Source: Streptomyces sp. NBC_01775 (GTDB lineage Bacteria > Actinomycetota > Actinomycetes > Streptomycetales > Streptomycetaceae). Taken from it: a stretch of 64,000 nucleotides of DNA. Each line of letters starts with the position of its first letter. Positions within the stretch are counted from its first letter, which is position 1. The stretch covers positions 1,860,001 to 1,924,000 of the forward strand of contig NZ_CP109104.1 of assembly GCF_035917675.1 (NCBI RefSeq), written 5' to 3'. This document shows, piece by piece, positions 54,577 through 63,660 of the stretch. The notes under the pieces were generated by a model. It was not told the DNA's origin. It did not search any database and saw nothing but the letters and a program-made list of their open reading frames with translations. The position numbers and the translations under genes are program-made.

Positions 54577-55845
54577 ATGACCGGGGTGAATGAGTTCGGT
54601 ACCGAACTCGCAGATTTCCGTCGGCGTGTCGGCGAGCTGAAGTCCGCACGTGCCCTGCCGGACACCGAGTCGCAGTCGACGCTCGACGCCGCGTTGTTCG
54701 AACTCCAGCACGCCGCCGACGTGCTGTGGCCCCGGTACGAGGAACTGATCGCGGCAGGTCGCAGGGGCACCGACCAGACCGATGGCCGGGAGCCGCAGGT
54801 GCTGCGCGCGCTCTTCCAGCGGCTTCCCGTGCCCGTGGTGCTGCTCGACCGGGACGCGGTGGTGCGCCGGATGAACACGGCCGCCTCCGAGCTGTTCGGG
54901 ATCGGCGCCGGCTACGCGTCGGGGCGGTCGCTGACCGGCTCACTGGCGCACAGCGCGCGGGCGGCGTTCCGCTCGCAGGTGGCGGCCGTCGCCCGCGACG
55001 AGGGCTCCCGCAGCCTGCGGGTGCATCTGCTGCGCCCCCCGTACACCGAGGCACCCGAATCCAGGGAACTGCGGGTGACGCTCAGCACCCTGCGCACCCC
55101 CGGCTCCCAGCGCGGCGCCGTGCTGGCGGTCTTCCAGCTCGTCGCCCATACGGTGCCCAGCGTCCTGTCCTCGGGCCGGTCGGGCCACTCGGGCGGCGGG
55201 CAGACGGGTCCCGCGCCCACGCTCCCCGAGATGACGCGGCACGCCGAACTGCTGGACCTGGTGGACGACATGGCCGCCGAGCTGCTGGTCTCCGCGTCCG
55301 CCGAGGAGGCCGTCGGCCGGGCCGCCGCCGTACTGCACAGACGCTTCGCCGACTGGGTCGTGGTCGACCGGCGCTGCGTCAGCGGGATTCTGCGCCGTTC
55401 GGAAGTCCTCGCGCCGGCGGGTGCCGAGGAGATCCGCGAGGCGGTGGCGGCCCAGAACCCCGCCGAGGTCCCGGTGGTCATCGACGCGGCGGAGCGGGGC
55501 GCCGAGACGCTCCTCGTCCGCCCCGAGGACTCGGAGGCGCTGGGCAGGGACGCCATGGGCGCGCCCGTGCTCGCGCGGGCCGAGGTCAGCTCTCTGCTGT
55601 GTGTGCCGTTGGTGGCGCCGCCCGGTCCTCCCGGACGTGAGGGCAGGACGGGGCGGCGGGCCGAGGGACCGGCGCTGGGCGCGCTGACGTTGCTGCGCAG
55701 CGGCGGCAGAAACGCCATCGGACTGGCCGAGGCGGGCGTCGTGGACCGGATGGCGCGCCATCTGGCGCTGGCGCTCGACCGCTTCGAGCGGGCGGGGACG
55801 GAGACGGCGGAGTCCGTGGCCGAGGACGCGTCGGAAAGCGCCTGA
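54577..55845 (+). CDS. PAS/GAF-type sensor protein
   Basis: 422 aa from ATG 54577. A coiled N-terminus (FRRRVGELKSARALP) precedes a PAS domain near 80-180 (LPVPVVLLDRDAVVRRMNTA, SELFGIGAGYASGRSLTG). The C-terminal half is GAF-like (MAAELLVSASAEEAVGRAAA to RMARHLALALDRFERAG). No kinase or phosphatase domain is present, so it needs a partner. It lies between GAF-ANTAR and a SigF-type sigma factor, which fits a partner-switch stress pathway. Confidence 0.8.
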   Translation: MTGVNEFGTELADFRRRVGELKSARALPDTESQSTLDAALFELQHAADVLWPRYEELIAAGRRGTDQTDGREPQVLRALFQRLPVPVVLLDRDAVVRRMNTAASELFGIGAGYASGRSLTGSLAHSARAAFRSQVAAVARDEGSRSLRVHLLRPPYTEAPESRELRVTLSTLRTPGSQRGAVLAVFQLVAHTVPSVLSSGRSGHSGGGQTGPAPTLPEMTRHAELLDLVDDMAAELLVSASAEEAVGRAAAVLHRRFADWVVVDRRCVSGILRRSEVLAPAGAEEIREAVAAQNPAEVPVVIDAAERGAETLLVRPEDSEALGRDAMGAPVLARAEVSSLLCVPLVAPPGPPGREGRTGRRAEGPALGALTLLRSGGRNAIGLAEAGVVDRMARHLALALDRFERAGTETAESVAEDASESA

Positions 55846-55927
55846 TGAGGGATCCGAGGGCCTGCCTGAAGGGCCATGGCCATCAGGGGCGGGTTCTCGA
55901 ACGGCGCGCCTGGGCCCGGCTGCCGCG

Positions 55928-56794
55928 TCAGGCGGCGGCGCGGGCGTGGGTCGCCGTCCTGCGCCTGCGACCGGTGCGTGCGCTCTCGCACCCGTGGCGG
56001 CGGTCGGCCTCGACCTCGTTGTGGATGCGGCTGCACGTCCGGCTGATGAGCCGGGACACATGCATCTGTGAGATGCCGAGCTGCTCGGCGATGCGGCTTT
56101 GGGTCATGTCGCAGAAGAAGCGCATGTACAGGATGCGCCGCTCACGCTCGGACAGCTCGCGCAGCCAGGGCTTGACGGACTCGCGGTGCACGACCCGGTC
56201 GAACCCGGGCTCGGGCGCCCCGATGGTGTCGGCCAGCGAGTAGCCGTCCTCGGCCCCGGGGAGTTCGGCGTCCAGCGACAGGGTGCTGTAGCTCTCCAGT
56301 GCCTCCATGCCGACGAGCACGTCCTCCTCGGACAGCCCGCAGTGCTCGGCGATCTTCGCGACGGTGGGGCTGCGCCCGTCGGGCGAGCAGCTGAGCTCGC
56401 GCTGCCCGGCGCGTACCCGGTTGCGCAGTTCCTGCACACGGCGGGGCACGTGCAGGCCCCACAGGTGATCGCGGAAGTGCCGCTTGACCTCCCCGACGAT
56501 GGTCGGCACGGCGTAGCTCTCGAACGCGCAGCCGCGCGAGACGTCGTAGCGGGCGACGGCCTTCACAAGGCCGAGGGCCGCGACCTGTTCGAGGTCTTCC
56601 AGGGACTCGCCACGGTTGCGGAAGTGCCGGGCCAGCCGCCCGGCCATCGGCATCCAGGCCCGCACGACCCGCTGCCTCAGTTCCTCTTTCTCCGGGCCGT
56701 CGGGCAGTTCGGCGATACGCCGGAATTCGCCGGAGGTGTCGGGGGCGTCGTCGTGGGGATGCCTCACGCGCTTCGTACGGGTCCGTACGGTCAT
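55928..56794 (-). CDS. RNA polymerase sigma factor, SigB/SigF/SigG family
   Basis: 288 aa from ATG 56794. Region 2 is DLEQVAALGLVKAVARYDVS and FESYAVPTIVGEVKRHFRDH, region 3 is VAKIAEHCGLSEEDVLVGME, and region 4 is RERRILYMRFFCDMTQSRIA with EQLGISQMHVSRLISR. Length and motifs are those of stress or sporulation sigma factors controlled by anti-sigma factors. No anti-sigma gene is adjacent. Confidence 0.94.
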   Translation of the reverse strand: MTVRTRTKRVRHPHDDAPDTSGEFRRIAELPDGPEKEELRQRVVRAWMPMAGRLARHFRNRGESLEDLEQVAALGLVKAVARYDVSRGCAFESYAVPTIVGEVKRHFRDHLWGLHVPRRVQELRNRVRAGQRELSCSPDGRSPTVAKIAEHCGLSEEDVLVGMEALESYSTLSLDAELPGAEDGYSLADTIGAPEPGFDRVVHRESVKPWLRELSERERRILYMRFFCDMTQSRIAEQLGISQMHVSRLISRTCSRIHNEVEADRRHGCESARTGRRRRTATHARAAA

Positions 56795-57034
56795 CAGCTT
56801 CGCTCCCTAGCGCTGACGTGTCTGTCGGACAGTCACCGCGGGAGCTGGGCACAGGCGGGGCGGCGAGCCGGGCGAGCACAGCTCGCTCCCGCGGATGTGC
56901 CTTCATTCCGAAGCACGGGATTCCGGGTGCCCGACCTCTCCGGGGCCAAACCCGCCGCATCACGAAACGGTCAACTCCGTTGCCATGAGCCCGTGTCGGA
57001 AGCGGTTCGGCGGGTACCACGTGCCTCTCACCAC

Positions 57035-57098
57035 AAGAGCGGCACACGTGAAGAGCGGCACACGTGAAGAGCGGCACTCAGGAAGAGCGGCAGAGGGA
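57035..57098. repeat. four tandem 16-bp repeats in CBS gene leader
   Basis: AAGAGCGGCACACGTG twice without change (57035-57066), then two changed copies. Each perfect copy contains the palindrome CACGTG. They end 8 bp before the CBS gene start and cover its ribosome binding region. Confidence 0.9.
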
Positions 57099-57105
57099 CG
57101 AGACG

Positions 57106-57555
57106 ATGGCACAGTTCGTGAGGGAAGTCATGACGCCGGCGGCCACGACGGTGCGTCCCGACGCGTCACTGGTGGAGGCCGCGCAGCTGATGCGCGCCCA
57201 GGACATCGGCGACGTGCTGGTGGCCAAGGAGGGCCGGCTGGTGGGGGTGCTCACCGACAGGGACATCGCGCTGCGCGCCGTCGCGGACGGCGTGGACCCG
57301 CTGAGCGTCAGCTGTCGGTCGGTCTGCACCCCCGACCCGGTGACGGTGGATCCCGACACGGAAGTCGGGGCGGCCGTCCACCTCATGCGGGAACACGCGG
57401 TACGACGGCTTCCCGTGCTGGACCACGGGAAGCTGACCGGGGTGGTCAGCATCGGCGACCTCGCCAAGGAGAACGACCCGCACTCCGCCCTCGCCCAGAT
57501 CAGCCGGGCGGCCCCCGACAGCTGGCGGCAGGAGGGCGCGGCCGGCTGGATGTGA
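57106..57555 (+). CDS. CBS domain-containing protein
   Basis: 149 aa from ATG 57106, with GAGGGACGAG before it. Two CBS domains: VREVMTPAATTVRPDASLVE with VGVLTDRDIALRAV, and VCTPDPVTVDPDTEVGAAVH with GVVSIGDLAKE. Stand-alone CBS pairs bind adenine nucleotides and act in stress response. Divergent from the sigma factor gene and probably in its regulon. Confidence 0.9.
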   Translation: MAQFVREVMTPAATTVRPDASLVEAAQLMRAQDIGDVLVAKEGRLVGVLTDRDIALRAVADGVDPLSVSCRSVCTPDPVTVDPDTEVGAAVHLMREHAVRRLPVLDHGKLTGVVSIGDLAKENDPHSALAQISRAAPDSWRQEGAAGWM

Positions 57556-57622
57556 CGCGCGTCCGGATGAAGGACGGGAGCGCGGCAGCAGATGCCCACG
57601 TCCAGATAGTGGAATGATATTG

Positions 57623-57635
57623 CTCGCATTGCGAG
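57623..57635. promoter_or_regulatory. short palindrome upstream of methyltransferase
   Basis: CTCGCA-T-TGCGAG, 6-bp arms around one base, 21 bp before the methyltransferase start, possibly an operator or a small hairpin in the leader. Confidence 0.35.
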
Positions 57636-57655
57636 ACACGCGGCAAAGTGCCCGC

Positions 57656-58465
57656 ATGGCACACGAGACCGCCGTGTACACCCACGGCCATCACGACTCC
57701 GTCCTGCGCTCCCATCGCGCGCGTACGGCGGCCAACTCGGCCGCCTACCTGGTCCCCGAGCTGCGGCCCGACGCGCGGGTGCTCGACATAGGCTGCGGCC
57801 CCGGCACCATCACCGCCGACCTCGCCGCGCTGGTCGCCCAGGGCTCGGTCACGGGTCTGGACGCCGCCGAAGGCGTGCTGGAGACGGCCAGGGCGACGGC
57901 GGCGGAACGCGGGCTGTCGAACGTGGAGTTCACCACCGGCGACGTGCACGCGCTCGCCTTCCCGGACGCGGCGTTCGACGTCGTACACGCCCACCAGACA
58001 CTCCAGCATGTGGGCGATCCGGTGGCCGCGCTGCGCGAGATGCGCCGCGTGTGCGCACCGGGCGGGCTGGTCGCCGTACGGGACGCCGACTACGGCGGAA
58101 TGTTCTGGTATCCGGAGGTGCCCGTACTGGACGAGTGGCTGGACCTCTACCGGAGGGTGGCCGTCAGCAACGGCGGCGTCCCGGATGCCGGACGCAGACT
58201 GCACGCCTGGGCACGCGAGGCGGGCTTCGCGAACGTCACGCTCAGCACCAGCACCTGGACGTTCTCCTCCCCCGAGGAGCGGGCCTGGTGGAGCGGCCTG
58301 TGGGCCGAGCGCACGGTGGCCTCCAGCTACGCCGGGATCGCAGTCGACGCCGGACTGGCGGACCGCGAGGACCTGGAACGGATCTCCGCCGCGTGGCGCA
58401 CCTGGGGCGAGCAGGAGGATGCCTGGTTCACGGTGGTGCACGGCGAGATCCTCTGCCGGGTCTGA
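57656..58465 (+). CDS. UbiE-like SAM-dependent methyltransferase
   Basis: 269 aa from ATG 57656. The SAM-binding motif VLDIGCGPGTITADLAAL is near residues 42-59, with VTGLDAAEGVLETAR, FDVVHAHQTLQHVGDP and CAPGGLVAVRD further on. Belongs to the Methyltransf_11 group of small-molecule enzymes. Substrate unknown; not in a visible operon. Confidence 0.9.
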   Translation: MAHETAVYTHGHHDSVLRSHRARTAANSAAYLVPELRPDARVLDIGCGPGTITADLAALVAQGSVTGLDAAEGVLETARATAAERGLSNVEFTTGDVHALAFPDAAFDVVHAHQTLQHVGDPVAALREMRRVCAPGGLVAVRDADYGGMFWYPEVPVLDEWLDLYRRVAVSNGGVPDAGRRLHAWAREAGFANVTLSTSTWTFSSPEERAWWSGLWAERTVASSYAGIAVDAGLADREDLERISAAWRTWGEQEDAWFTVVHGEILCRV

Positions 58466-58470
58466 TGGGA

Positions 58471-58583
58471 GCGTGCGTGAGGCAGGAGCGTGCCTGATCC
58501 GGGGCGTGGCTGAGCCGGGGCGTGAGTGAGGCGGGGCATGTGTGAGGCGGGGCGTGTGTGAGGCGGGGCGTGTGTGAGGCGGG
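58471..58583. repeat. tandem array of about seven 16/17-bp units
   Basis: The unit is GCGTGTGTGAGGCGGG. Copies become more regular to the right, with the last two (58552-58583) identical. It starts 5 bp after the methyltransferase stop. Confidence 0.9.
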
Positions 58584-58706
58584 AGAGCGCGTGGGCGTTG
58601 GGGGCGCGGGTGCTTGCTCGGGTGTGGTCGCCCGCTCTTCTTGAGCGATCGCCGTTGCCCACGGGACAGTTCGGCCCTCCGGCGGAGACGCAATTAGGCT
58701 GGGGGC

Positions 58707-59066
58707 ATGGATATTCTGGGGACTTCGCTGCGCGTCTGTGTCGACAATCTGGATGCTGCCGTACCGGTGTATGAGCGGCTGGCGAGCGCGGAGGCGGTGC
58801 GCTTCGAGAACGGCCCGGTCTCCGTCGCGGCCGTCGGCCCCTTCTTCCTGATGAGCGGCCCCGAAGGGCACTTGGAGGTCCTTCGCAAGATCGTCGCGAC
58901 GCTCGCCGTGAAGGACGTCGACGAGGCGCTGGCGGACCTGCACACCGTCGGAGCCGAGATCATCGCGGGCCCCAAGCCCACGCCCATCGGCCGCAACCTG
59001 ATCGCCCGCCATCCGGACGGCAGCGTCTTCGAGTACGTCGACAGGCAGGGCCCGCCCGCCGAGTGA
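58707..59066 (+). CDS. VOC superfamily (glyoxalase-like) protein
   Basis: 119 aa from ATG 58707. One VOC module: TSLRVCVDNLDAAVPVYERL at the start and IARHPDGSVFEYVDRQG at the end, where Glu is the usual metal ligand. Could be a resistance or detoxification protein; substrate unknown. Followed by a 150-bp gap filled with imperfect GC-rich repeats (GCGCCCGGCTCAGGTCAGATC-like units). Confidence 0.85.
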   Translation: MDILGTSLRVCVDNLDAAVPVYERLASAEAVRFENGPVSVAAVGPFFLMSGPEGHLEVLRKIVATLAVKDVDEALADLHTVGAEIIAGPKPTPIGRNLIARHPDGSVFEYVDRQGPPAE

Positions 59067-59222
59067 CGGGCGAGCCCCTGTCGCGGCGGACCGATCCCGG
59101 GCGTGCCGGACGAAATCCGGCCGCGCCCGGCTCAGGTCAGATCGCCGCGCCCGGCTCAGGTCAGATCTGGTCACCGCGCCCGGTTCGGGGCCGGGCGTCC
59201 GGCTCAGGGCCGGGCGTCCGGC

Positions 59223-61277
59223 TCAGGGCTGGGCCGGACGCATGCGGAAGTCGTAGCGGGCGGGCAGGGGCTCGTCCGTGAGCGCGGCCCAGGTCTCACT
59301 GAGGGCCTCCTCGCCCTCGCGGAGATCCTCGACCTCGAAATCCCGCTCGAAGACCGCACGGGCCGCCTTGATGTCGCCCTGCGCCAACAGGACCTGCGCG
59401 CGCAGCAGTTGGAAGCGGCCCCGCAGCCGGTCGGCGGGGTGCAGGCCGTCGAGGACCGCCTCGGCGTCGTCGGCGCGCCCGGCCCGCAGCAGCGACTCGA
59501 CCGCCTCCCGCGCGAGCGCCGTCAGGGCCGCGGCTGCGGAGGTGCCGGGCTCCGGCCCCGCGCCGTCACCCGATTCGCTCTCCCGGGTGCCGCTTGCGCC
59601 GTTCCCCGCGCCGAGCCGTTCGCGGGCGTCCCGTACGGCGGCGAGGTAGCGCTCGGCGGCGCGTGCGTCGTTGCCGCTCTGCCGGTCGGCCACGGCCAGA
59701 CAGCGCAGCGCGGGCCAGCGGGCCGCACTACCGACCGACCGCTCCCAGCTGCGCACGGCCTGGGAGCGGTCGCCCGCGTGCCACTGGGCGACGCCCAAGT
59801 GGTAGTCCAGCTCGTGCCGGGGCGCCCCGCCGGCCGTGTCGGCGGACTCCAGCAGCTCCCGCCACTCGGGCGAGACCAGCGTGGGTCCCGGCGGCTCGCT
59901 CCCGGGCCCGCAGGGCAGCGAACCGGTGTGCAGCAGCTCGGCCCACGGCCTCTGGTCCGCGTCGAGCGTCTCCTGGCCAAAGGGCGTACCCGGAAGAGTG
60001 AACCCGCCGCGTACGCCCTCCAGAGCGCCCCAGCCCGAACCCACGGCCAACGGCGGCTCCTGCGGATCGGGATCGGAGTCGGCGCACGGGCGCCACGCGG
60101 CGTAGGCGGCCTCCACATCGGCGCGGGGCAGCGCCGCCTCCAGCCGCTTCTCGGTGTGCGCGCGTGCGGCGGCCCAGTCGTCGCCGTGCACGGCACCCGG
60201 GTCGGCGGCCAGCGGACCGTAGGCCTCCAGCCAGGCGAACTCCCCGCCGCCTTCCAGCGGGACGTGTTCGAGCTGGGTACGGGCCAGGCCCGCCTGGACC
60301 TCCACGTAGCCCGGCGTGCCCGGCTCGGTCAGCCACTGCTGCCAGCGCCTGCCGCCGGGGCCTGCGCCCCAGACGAACAGCTTGCGTCCGCGCAGCACAT
60401 CGGTCGAGGTCTGTACGAGCCCCCGGCCGCCCTCGTCCAGGGAGGCGATCCACTTCCGCGCCCCGTCGGGCACCTCGTAGAAGTAGTCGGCGGGGAAATC
60501 GCCGCGCAGGGGGTACGTCAGATCGGCGCCGTTCCACTCCGGCACCGGAATCCGGCGCAGCTTGCGCTCGTACGCGAAATACCAGGTCTCCTCGGCGGGC
60601 GCCAGCACCCGGGTGCGCTCATCCTCGGGCACGGCGATGTTGGACCACCAGTAGACGGGCACCGTGCGGTCGTGCGGGTTGCGGATTCGCGCGCCGACAT
60701 AGAGGAAGTCGGACTCCTCGGGCAGCCACAGGTCCACCTGGAACGGCACGTCCCGCAGCCGTTCCCACTCCCACAGCCGCACCATCGCGCCGTCCCCGCC
60801 CGGCGCGGGCACGCGCGCGGCGTGCAGGGGCGCGCAAGAGAGCGTGGTGTGCCCCGTGGCGCCGATGTTCCACTCGATGCCGCCCGAGAACCAGGCGCCG
60901 TTGAGGGCGAAGTCGGCGGGCTGGAGGACGGGGTTGGTGTAGAGCAGCTCCCTGTTGGACGGTTTGTGGAACAGGGAGCTGACCCGCCCGCCGAGGCCCG
61001 GCAGGACGGTGGCGCGCAGCCGGTCGTTCTCGATGACGAGGGTGTCCAGCGACGTGGGGGAGCGCCGTCTACCGTATCCGTCGAGAATCCGGGTGGGCAG
61101 AACGGAGCGCAGCGGGCCGTAGCCCACCTGACGGGCCATCTCGACGGGCAGCGCGGCGCGTTCGGACTCCTCCAGCGTGTGCGCCTCGTCCAGCGGAAGC
61201 AGCGCGGGCAGGGGGTTCTCGGGGCCAAGGGGTGCGGCGGGCAGGGTCAGAGTGCTGCGTCGTACGGTCGTGGCCAC
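59223..61277 (-). CDS. DUF5107 domain protein with TPR-like C-terminus
   Basis: 684 aa from ATG 61277. Residues about 70-370 are a DUF5107-type beta-sandwich resembling galactose mutarotase (RATVLPGLGGRVSSLFHKPS, NGAWFSGGIEWNIGATGH, WWSNIAVPEDERTRVLAPA). The C-terminal third has helical repeats (LGVAQWHAGDRSQAVRSWER, RFQLLRAQVLLAQGDIKAAR). No signal peptide. Probably binds or acts on a carbohydrate; no reaction is known. Confidence 0.85.
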   Translation of the reverse strand: MATTVRRSTLTLPAAPLGPENPLPALLPLDEAHTLEESERAALPVEMARQVGYGPLRSVLPTRILDGYGRRRSPTSLDTLVIENDRLRATVLPGLGGRVSSLFHKPSNRELLYTNPVLQPADFALNGAWFSGGIEWNIGATGHTTLSCAPLHAARVPAPGGDGAMVRLWEWERLRDVPFQVDLWLPEESDFLYVGARIRNPHDRTVPVYWWSNIAVPEDERTRVLAPAEETWYFAYERKLRRIPVPEWNGADLTYPLRGDFPADYFYEVPDGARKWIASLDEGGRGLVQTSTDVLRGRKLFVWGAGPGGRRWQQWLTEPGTPGYVEVQAGLARTQLEHVPLEGGGEFAWLEAYGPLAADPGAVHGDDWAAARAHTEKRLEAALPRADVEAAYAAWRPCADSDPDPQEPPLAVGSGWGALEGVRGGFTLPGTPFGQETLDADQRPWAELLHTGSLPCGPGSEPPGPTLVSPEWRELLESADTAGGAPRHELDYHLGVAQWHAGDRSQAVRSWERSVGSAARWPALRCLAVADRQSGNDARAAERYLAAVRDARERLGAGNGASGTRESESGDGAGPEPGTSAAAALTALAREAVESLLRAGRADDAEAVLDGLHPADRLRGRFQLLRAQVLLAQGDIKAARAVFERDFEVEDLREGEEALSETWAALTDEPLPARYDFRMRPAQP

Positions 61278-61523
61278 GGCAACCTCGCTCCTTCATGCGT
61301 CTCCACGGGCGCCGCCGCCTTACCGGGACCCCCGATGACCATGCAACACGGTCACGTCCCGGCGCGCCAGATCCTCTGTGGCATCGCGATGCCGTGCGGT
61401 GCGGGGGCGTTGGCCGGGGGCGGCGTTGGCGCGGAATGCACGGAATGCGCGGGTCGCGGGTGCGCGGAGTACGTTGGGGCGTGGAGCACGCGGGTGCGCG
61501 GGTGCGCGGGAGGTGCTCCCGCC

Positions 61524-62444
61524 TTACGCGTCCGGGCCGCCCAGGAGTTCGGTGAGCAGGTCCGCCAGCAGCGCGGCACCGGATGCTTCATCGTCGTCCC
61601 GGTCGGGGTCGTAGATGGTGAGCTGGAATCCGGCGCAGCGCGGGGAGGCCGTCAAAGGACCCAGCAGGGCGCGCAGTTCGCCGGGGAAGAGGCCCCCGGG
61701 CTCGTCGCTGTCCACGGCGGGCAGCACGGTCGGGTCGAGCACGTCGGCGTCCATGTGCACCCAGAAGCCGTCGAGCCCCTCGCCCTCCAGGCGGTCCAGC
61801 GCCTCGCGGGCGACGGCCTCGGGGCCCCGCTCGCGGACGGTGCTTACGGCGGCGTGCGCGATACCGAGCGCGGTCAGTTCCCCGAAAACGTTCTCCGGCT
61901 CGTTCTCCGCGTCCCGCAGCCCGAGCAGGACGAGGTCCTCGTCGCGCACGTAAGGACGCAAGCCCTCCAGGTCGGTGAGGTCCCGCTGGCCACGACCGGT
62001 GATCAGCGCCGCGTCCTCGCCGCCCGCCGCGCCGATCCTCTCGGAGTTGCCGGGGTGGCGGAAGTCGTCGTGACCGTCGAAGTACGCGAACCCGTAGCGC
62101 CCGACGCGGCGCAGGGCGAGGGCCGAGCCGAGGGCGATGGAGCAGTCACCGCCCAGGACGACCGGGAAGTCGCCGCCGCGCACGTGCTGTTCGAGCCGGT
62201 CGGCGAGGCGGCGGGAGTATCCGGCGAGTCGCTCGGCATGGAAGACCCCGTCACCGGGCTGCCACCCTCCCCTGTCGTAGCGCGGCGCGACGACCACTCC
62301 ACCGTCCACGGCGCCGAGCCTGCGGTGCAGCCCCTGATCGCGCAGCGCGCCGGGAAGCTTGCAGCATCCGGGCACCGCTCCCTCCACGGGCGGGCGCAGA
62401 CCGAGGTTGGAGGGGGCTTCGATCAGAACGAGTCGTCTACTCAT
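61524..62444 (-). CDS. arginase/ureohydrolase family protein
   Basis: 306 aa from ATG 62444. The metal motifs are GGDCSIALGSALALRRVG, FAYFDGHDDF and VHMDADVLDPTVLPAVD. Five of the six usual manganese ligands are present, while the His of GGDHS is Cys. It may hydrolyse a guanidino or related compound; substrate unknown. The 246-bp gap before the DUF5107 gene holds only GC-rich low-complexity sequence. Confidence 0.88.
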   Translation of the reverse strand: MSRRLVLIEAPSNLGLRPPVEGAVPGCCKLPGALRDQGLHRRLGAVDGGVVVAPRYDRGGWQPGDGVFHAERLAGYSRRLADRLEQHVRGGDFPVVLGGDCSIALGSALALRRVGRYGFAYFDGHDDFRHPGNSERIGAAGGEDAALITGRGQRDLTDLEGLRPYVRDEDLVLLGLRDAENEPENVFGELTALGIAHAAVSTVRERGPEAVAREALDRLEGEGLDGFWVHMDADVLDPTVLPAVDSDEPGGLFPGELRALLGPLTASPRCAGFQLTIYDPDRDDDEASGAALLADLLTELLGGPDA

Positions 62445-62590
62445 TCGCACATTCTGCCGGGCAGCACCAGGCCGGCCCCACGGGGCAAGTCCTCCGGGAG
62501 ACGGGAACACGGGGCCCGGGCCGGGGCTCCCAGCGACGAGGGAGAGCCGCCCGTCTGCCGCCCCGGCGACGTACGGGCCCGTGCACCGCT

Positions 62591-62815
62591 TCAGCGCCGT
62601 ACGCAGAACCTGCCGCACAGCCAGCCGATGACGGCCGTGGCCAGCAGCGCCGCCCACAGCGGCATGGAGATCTCCGGGATCAGCAGCCGGATCTTGGCGT
62701 GCCCGGTGTTCTCAAAGATGAAGATCAGAGCGAGGACGGAAAGCACCGCGATGACGAGCCTGCCGGGAGTGACCAGGCCGCCGTCGCGCGAGCCGCCGGC
62801 ATTCTTCGGAGTCAT
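62591..62815 (-). CDS. LapA-like (DUF1049) small membrane protein
   Basis: 74 aa from ATG 62815. Two membrane helices: LVIAVLSVLALIFIFENTGH and MPLWAALLATAVIGWLCGRF. The FIFENTGHAKIRLLIPEISM link between them is the family hallmark. Function unknown in actinobacteria. Confidence 0.8.
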   Translation of the reverse strand: MTPKNAGGSRDGGLVTPGRLVIAVLSVLALIFIFENTGHAKIRLLIPEISMPLWAALLATAVIGWLCGRFCVRR

Positions 62816-62862
62816 GGCTTCACCTTGGGCAGCCGGTCCGCCGCCCGCCCGGCGGGCCGGTC

Positions 62863-63564
62863 CTACCGTGTGCGTGCGTCATCCGAACGGGTGAGCCGCA
62901 GCGCGCTGGCCGCCGCGTACCCGGCCGGCACCGGCAGATCCGTCAGGCGCCAGCCGGGCAGCGCGGCGGGCTTGTCGAGCGCGCTGACGTAGGTGACCGA
63001 GGGGTCCTCACCGAGCCCCGATCCCGTCCCCTTGAGATACGCCTCCTTGCGGGTCCAGCAGCGGGCGAACGCGGCGGGCAGCGCGGCCTCCCCCACCTCC
63101 CCCAGCTCGGACTGCTCACGCGGATGGAGCGCGCCGAGCGTCTCGGCGGCGGTGCGCACCGCAGGGTACTCCTCGACGTCCACGCCGACCGGCACGGCGG
63201 CGAAGGCGAGCAGCACGAGGTCACCGGCGTGGGAGAGCGAGAAGTGCAGCGGATCGCCCGGCACCCGGGGCCGCCCGTGCGGGCCCCCGCACACGGGGCA
63301 GTCGGCGCGGGCAATGCGGACCTCGCCGGGCGCCACACCCAGCAGCACGCCCAGCTCCCTGCGCAGCGCGAGGTGCGCGACGAGATAGCGGTCGCGGTCC
63401 GGCTCGTGCACGAACATCGCGGCGCGCTCGCGCTCCTCGGCGGAGAGCGGCTCCAGGGCACCGGGCGCCCGCGCCCCGGAGGCGTGCTCGGACACGCGCA
63501 CCACGTGGACGGCGGGGCAGCGGGTGGGATCGGGGTCCATGGTGCCGGATGCGGCGGTCGTCAT
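62863..63564 (-). CDS. 4'-phosphopantetheinyl transferase
   Basis: 233 aa from ATG 63564. The Sfp-type motifs are HFSLSHAGDLVLLAFA, VGVDVEEYPAVRT (magnesium-binding Asp and Glu) and CWTRKEAYLKGTGSGL. It would load phosphopantetheine onto carrier proteins of fatty acid, polyketide or peptide synthases. No biosynthetic gene cluster is in the window, so it may serve in trans. Confidence 0.92.
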   Translation of the reverse strand: MTTAASGTMDPDPTRCPAVHVVRVSEHASGARAPGALEPLSAEERERAAMFVHEPDRDRYLVAHLALRRELGVLLGVAPGEVRIARADCPVCGGPHGRPRVPGDPLHFSLSHAGDLVLLAFAAVPVGVDVEEYPAVRTAAETLGALHPREQSELGEVGEAALPAAFARCWTRKEAYLKGTGSGLGEDPSVTYVSALDKPAALPGWRLTDLPVPAGYAAASALRLTRSDDARTR

Positions 63565-63660
63565 GGGGAAAAAGTACCCGACCGGTGTGACGGCGCACCG
63601 CCCCGCCAATATCCGTCCAAGCCCCCGCCCACGAAGGCCCCTTCCGTCACGGGGTGACGG

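Noticed and set aside
59103..62894. 1263-codon open frame on the plus strand
   Set aside because: It runs antisense over the DUF5107 and arginase-family genes, has Gly/Arg/Val-rich composition and no domain; a GC-bias shadow.
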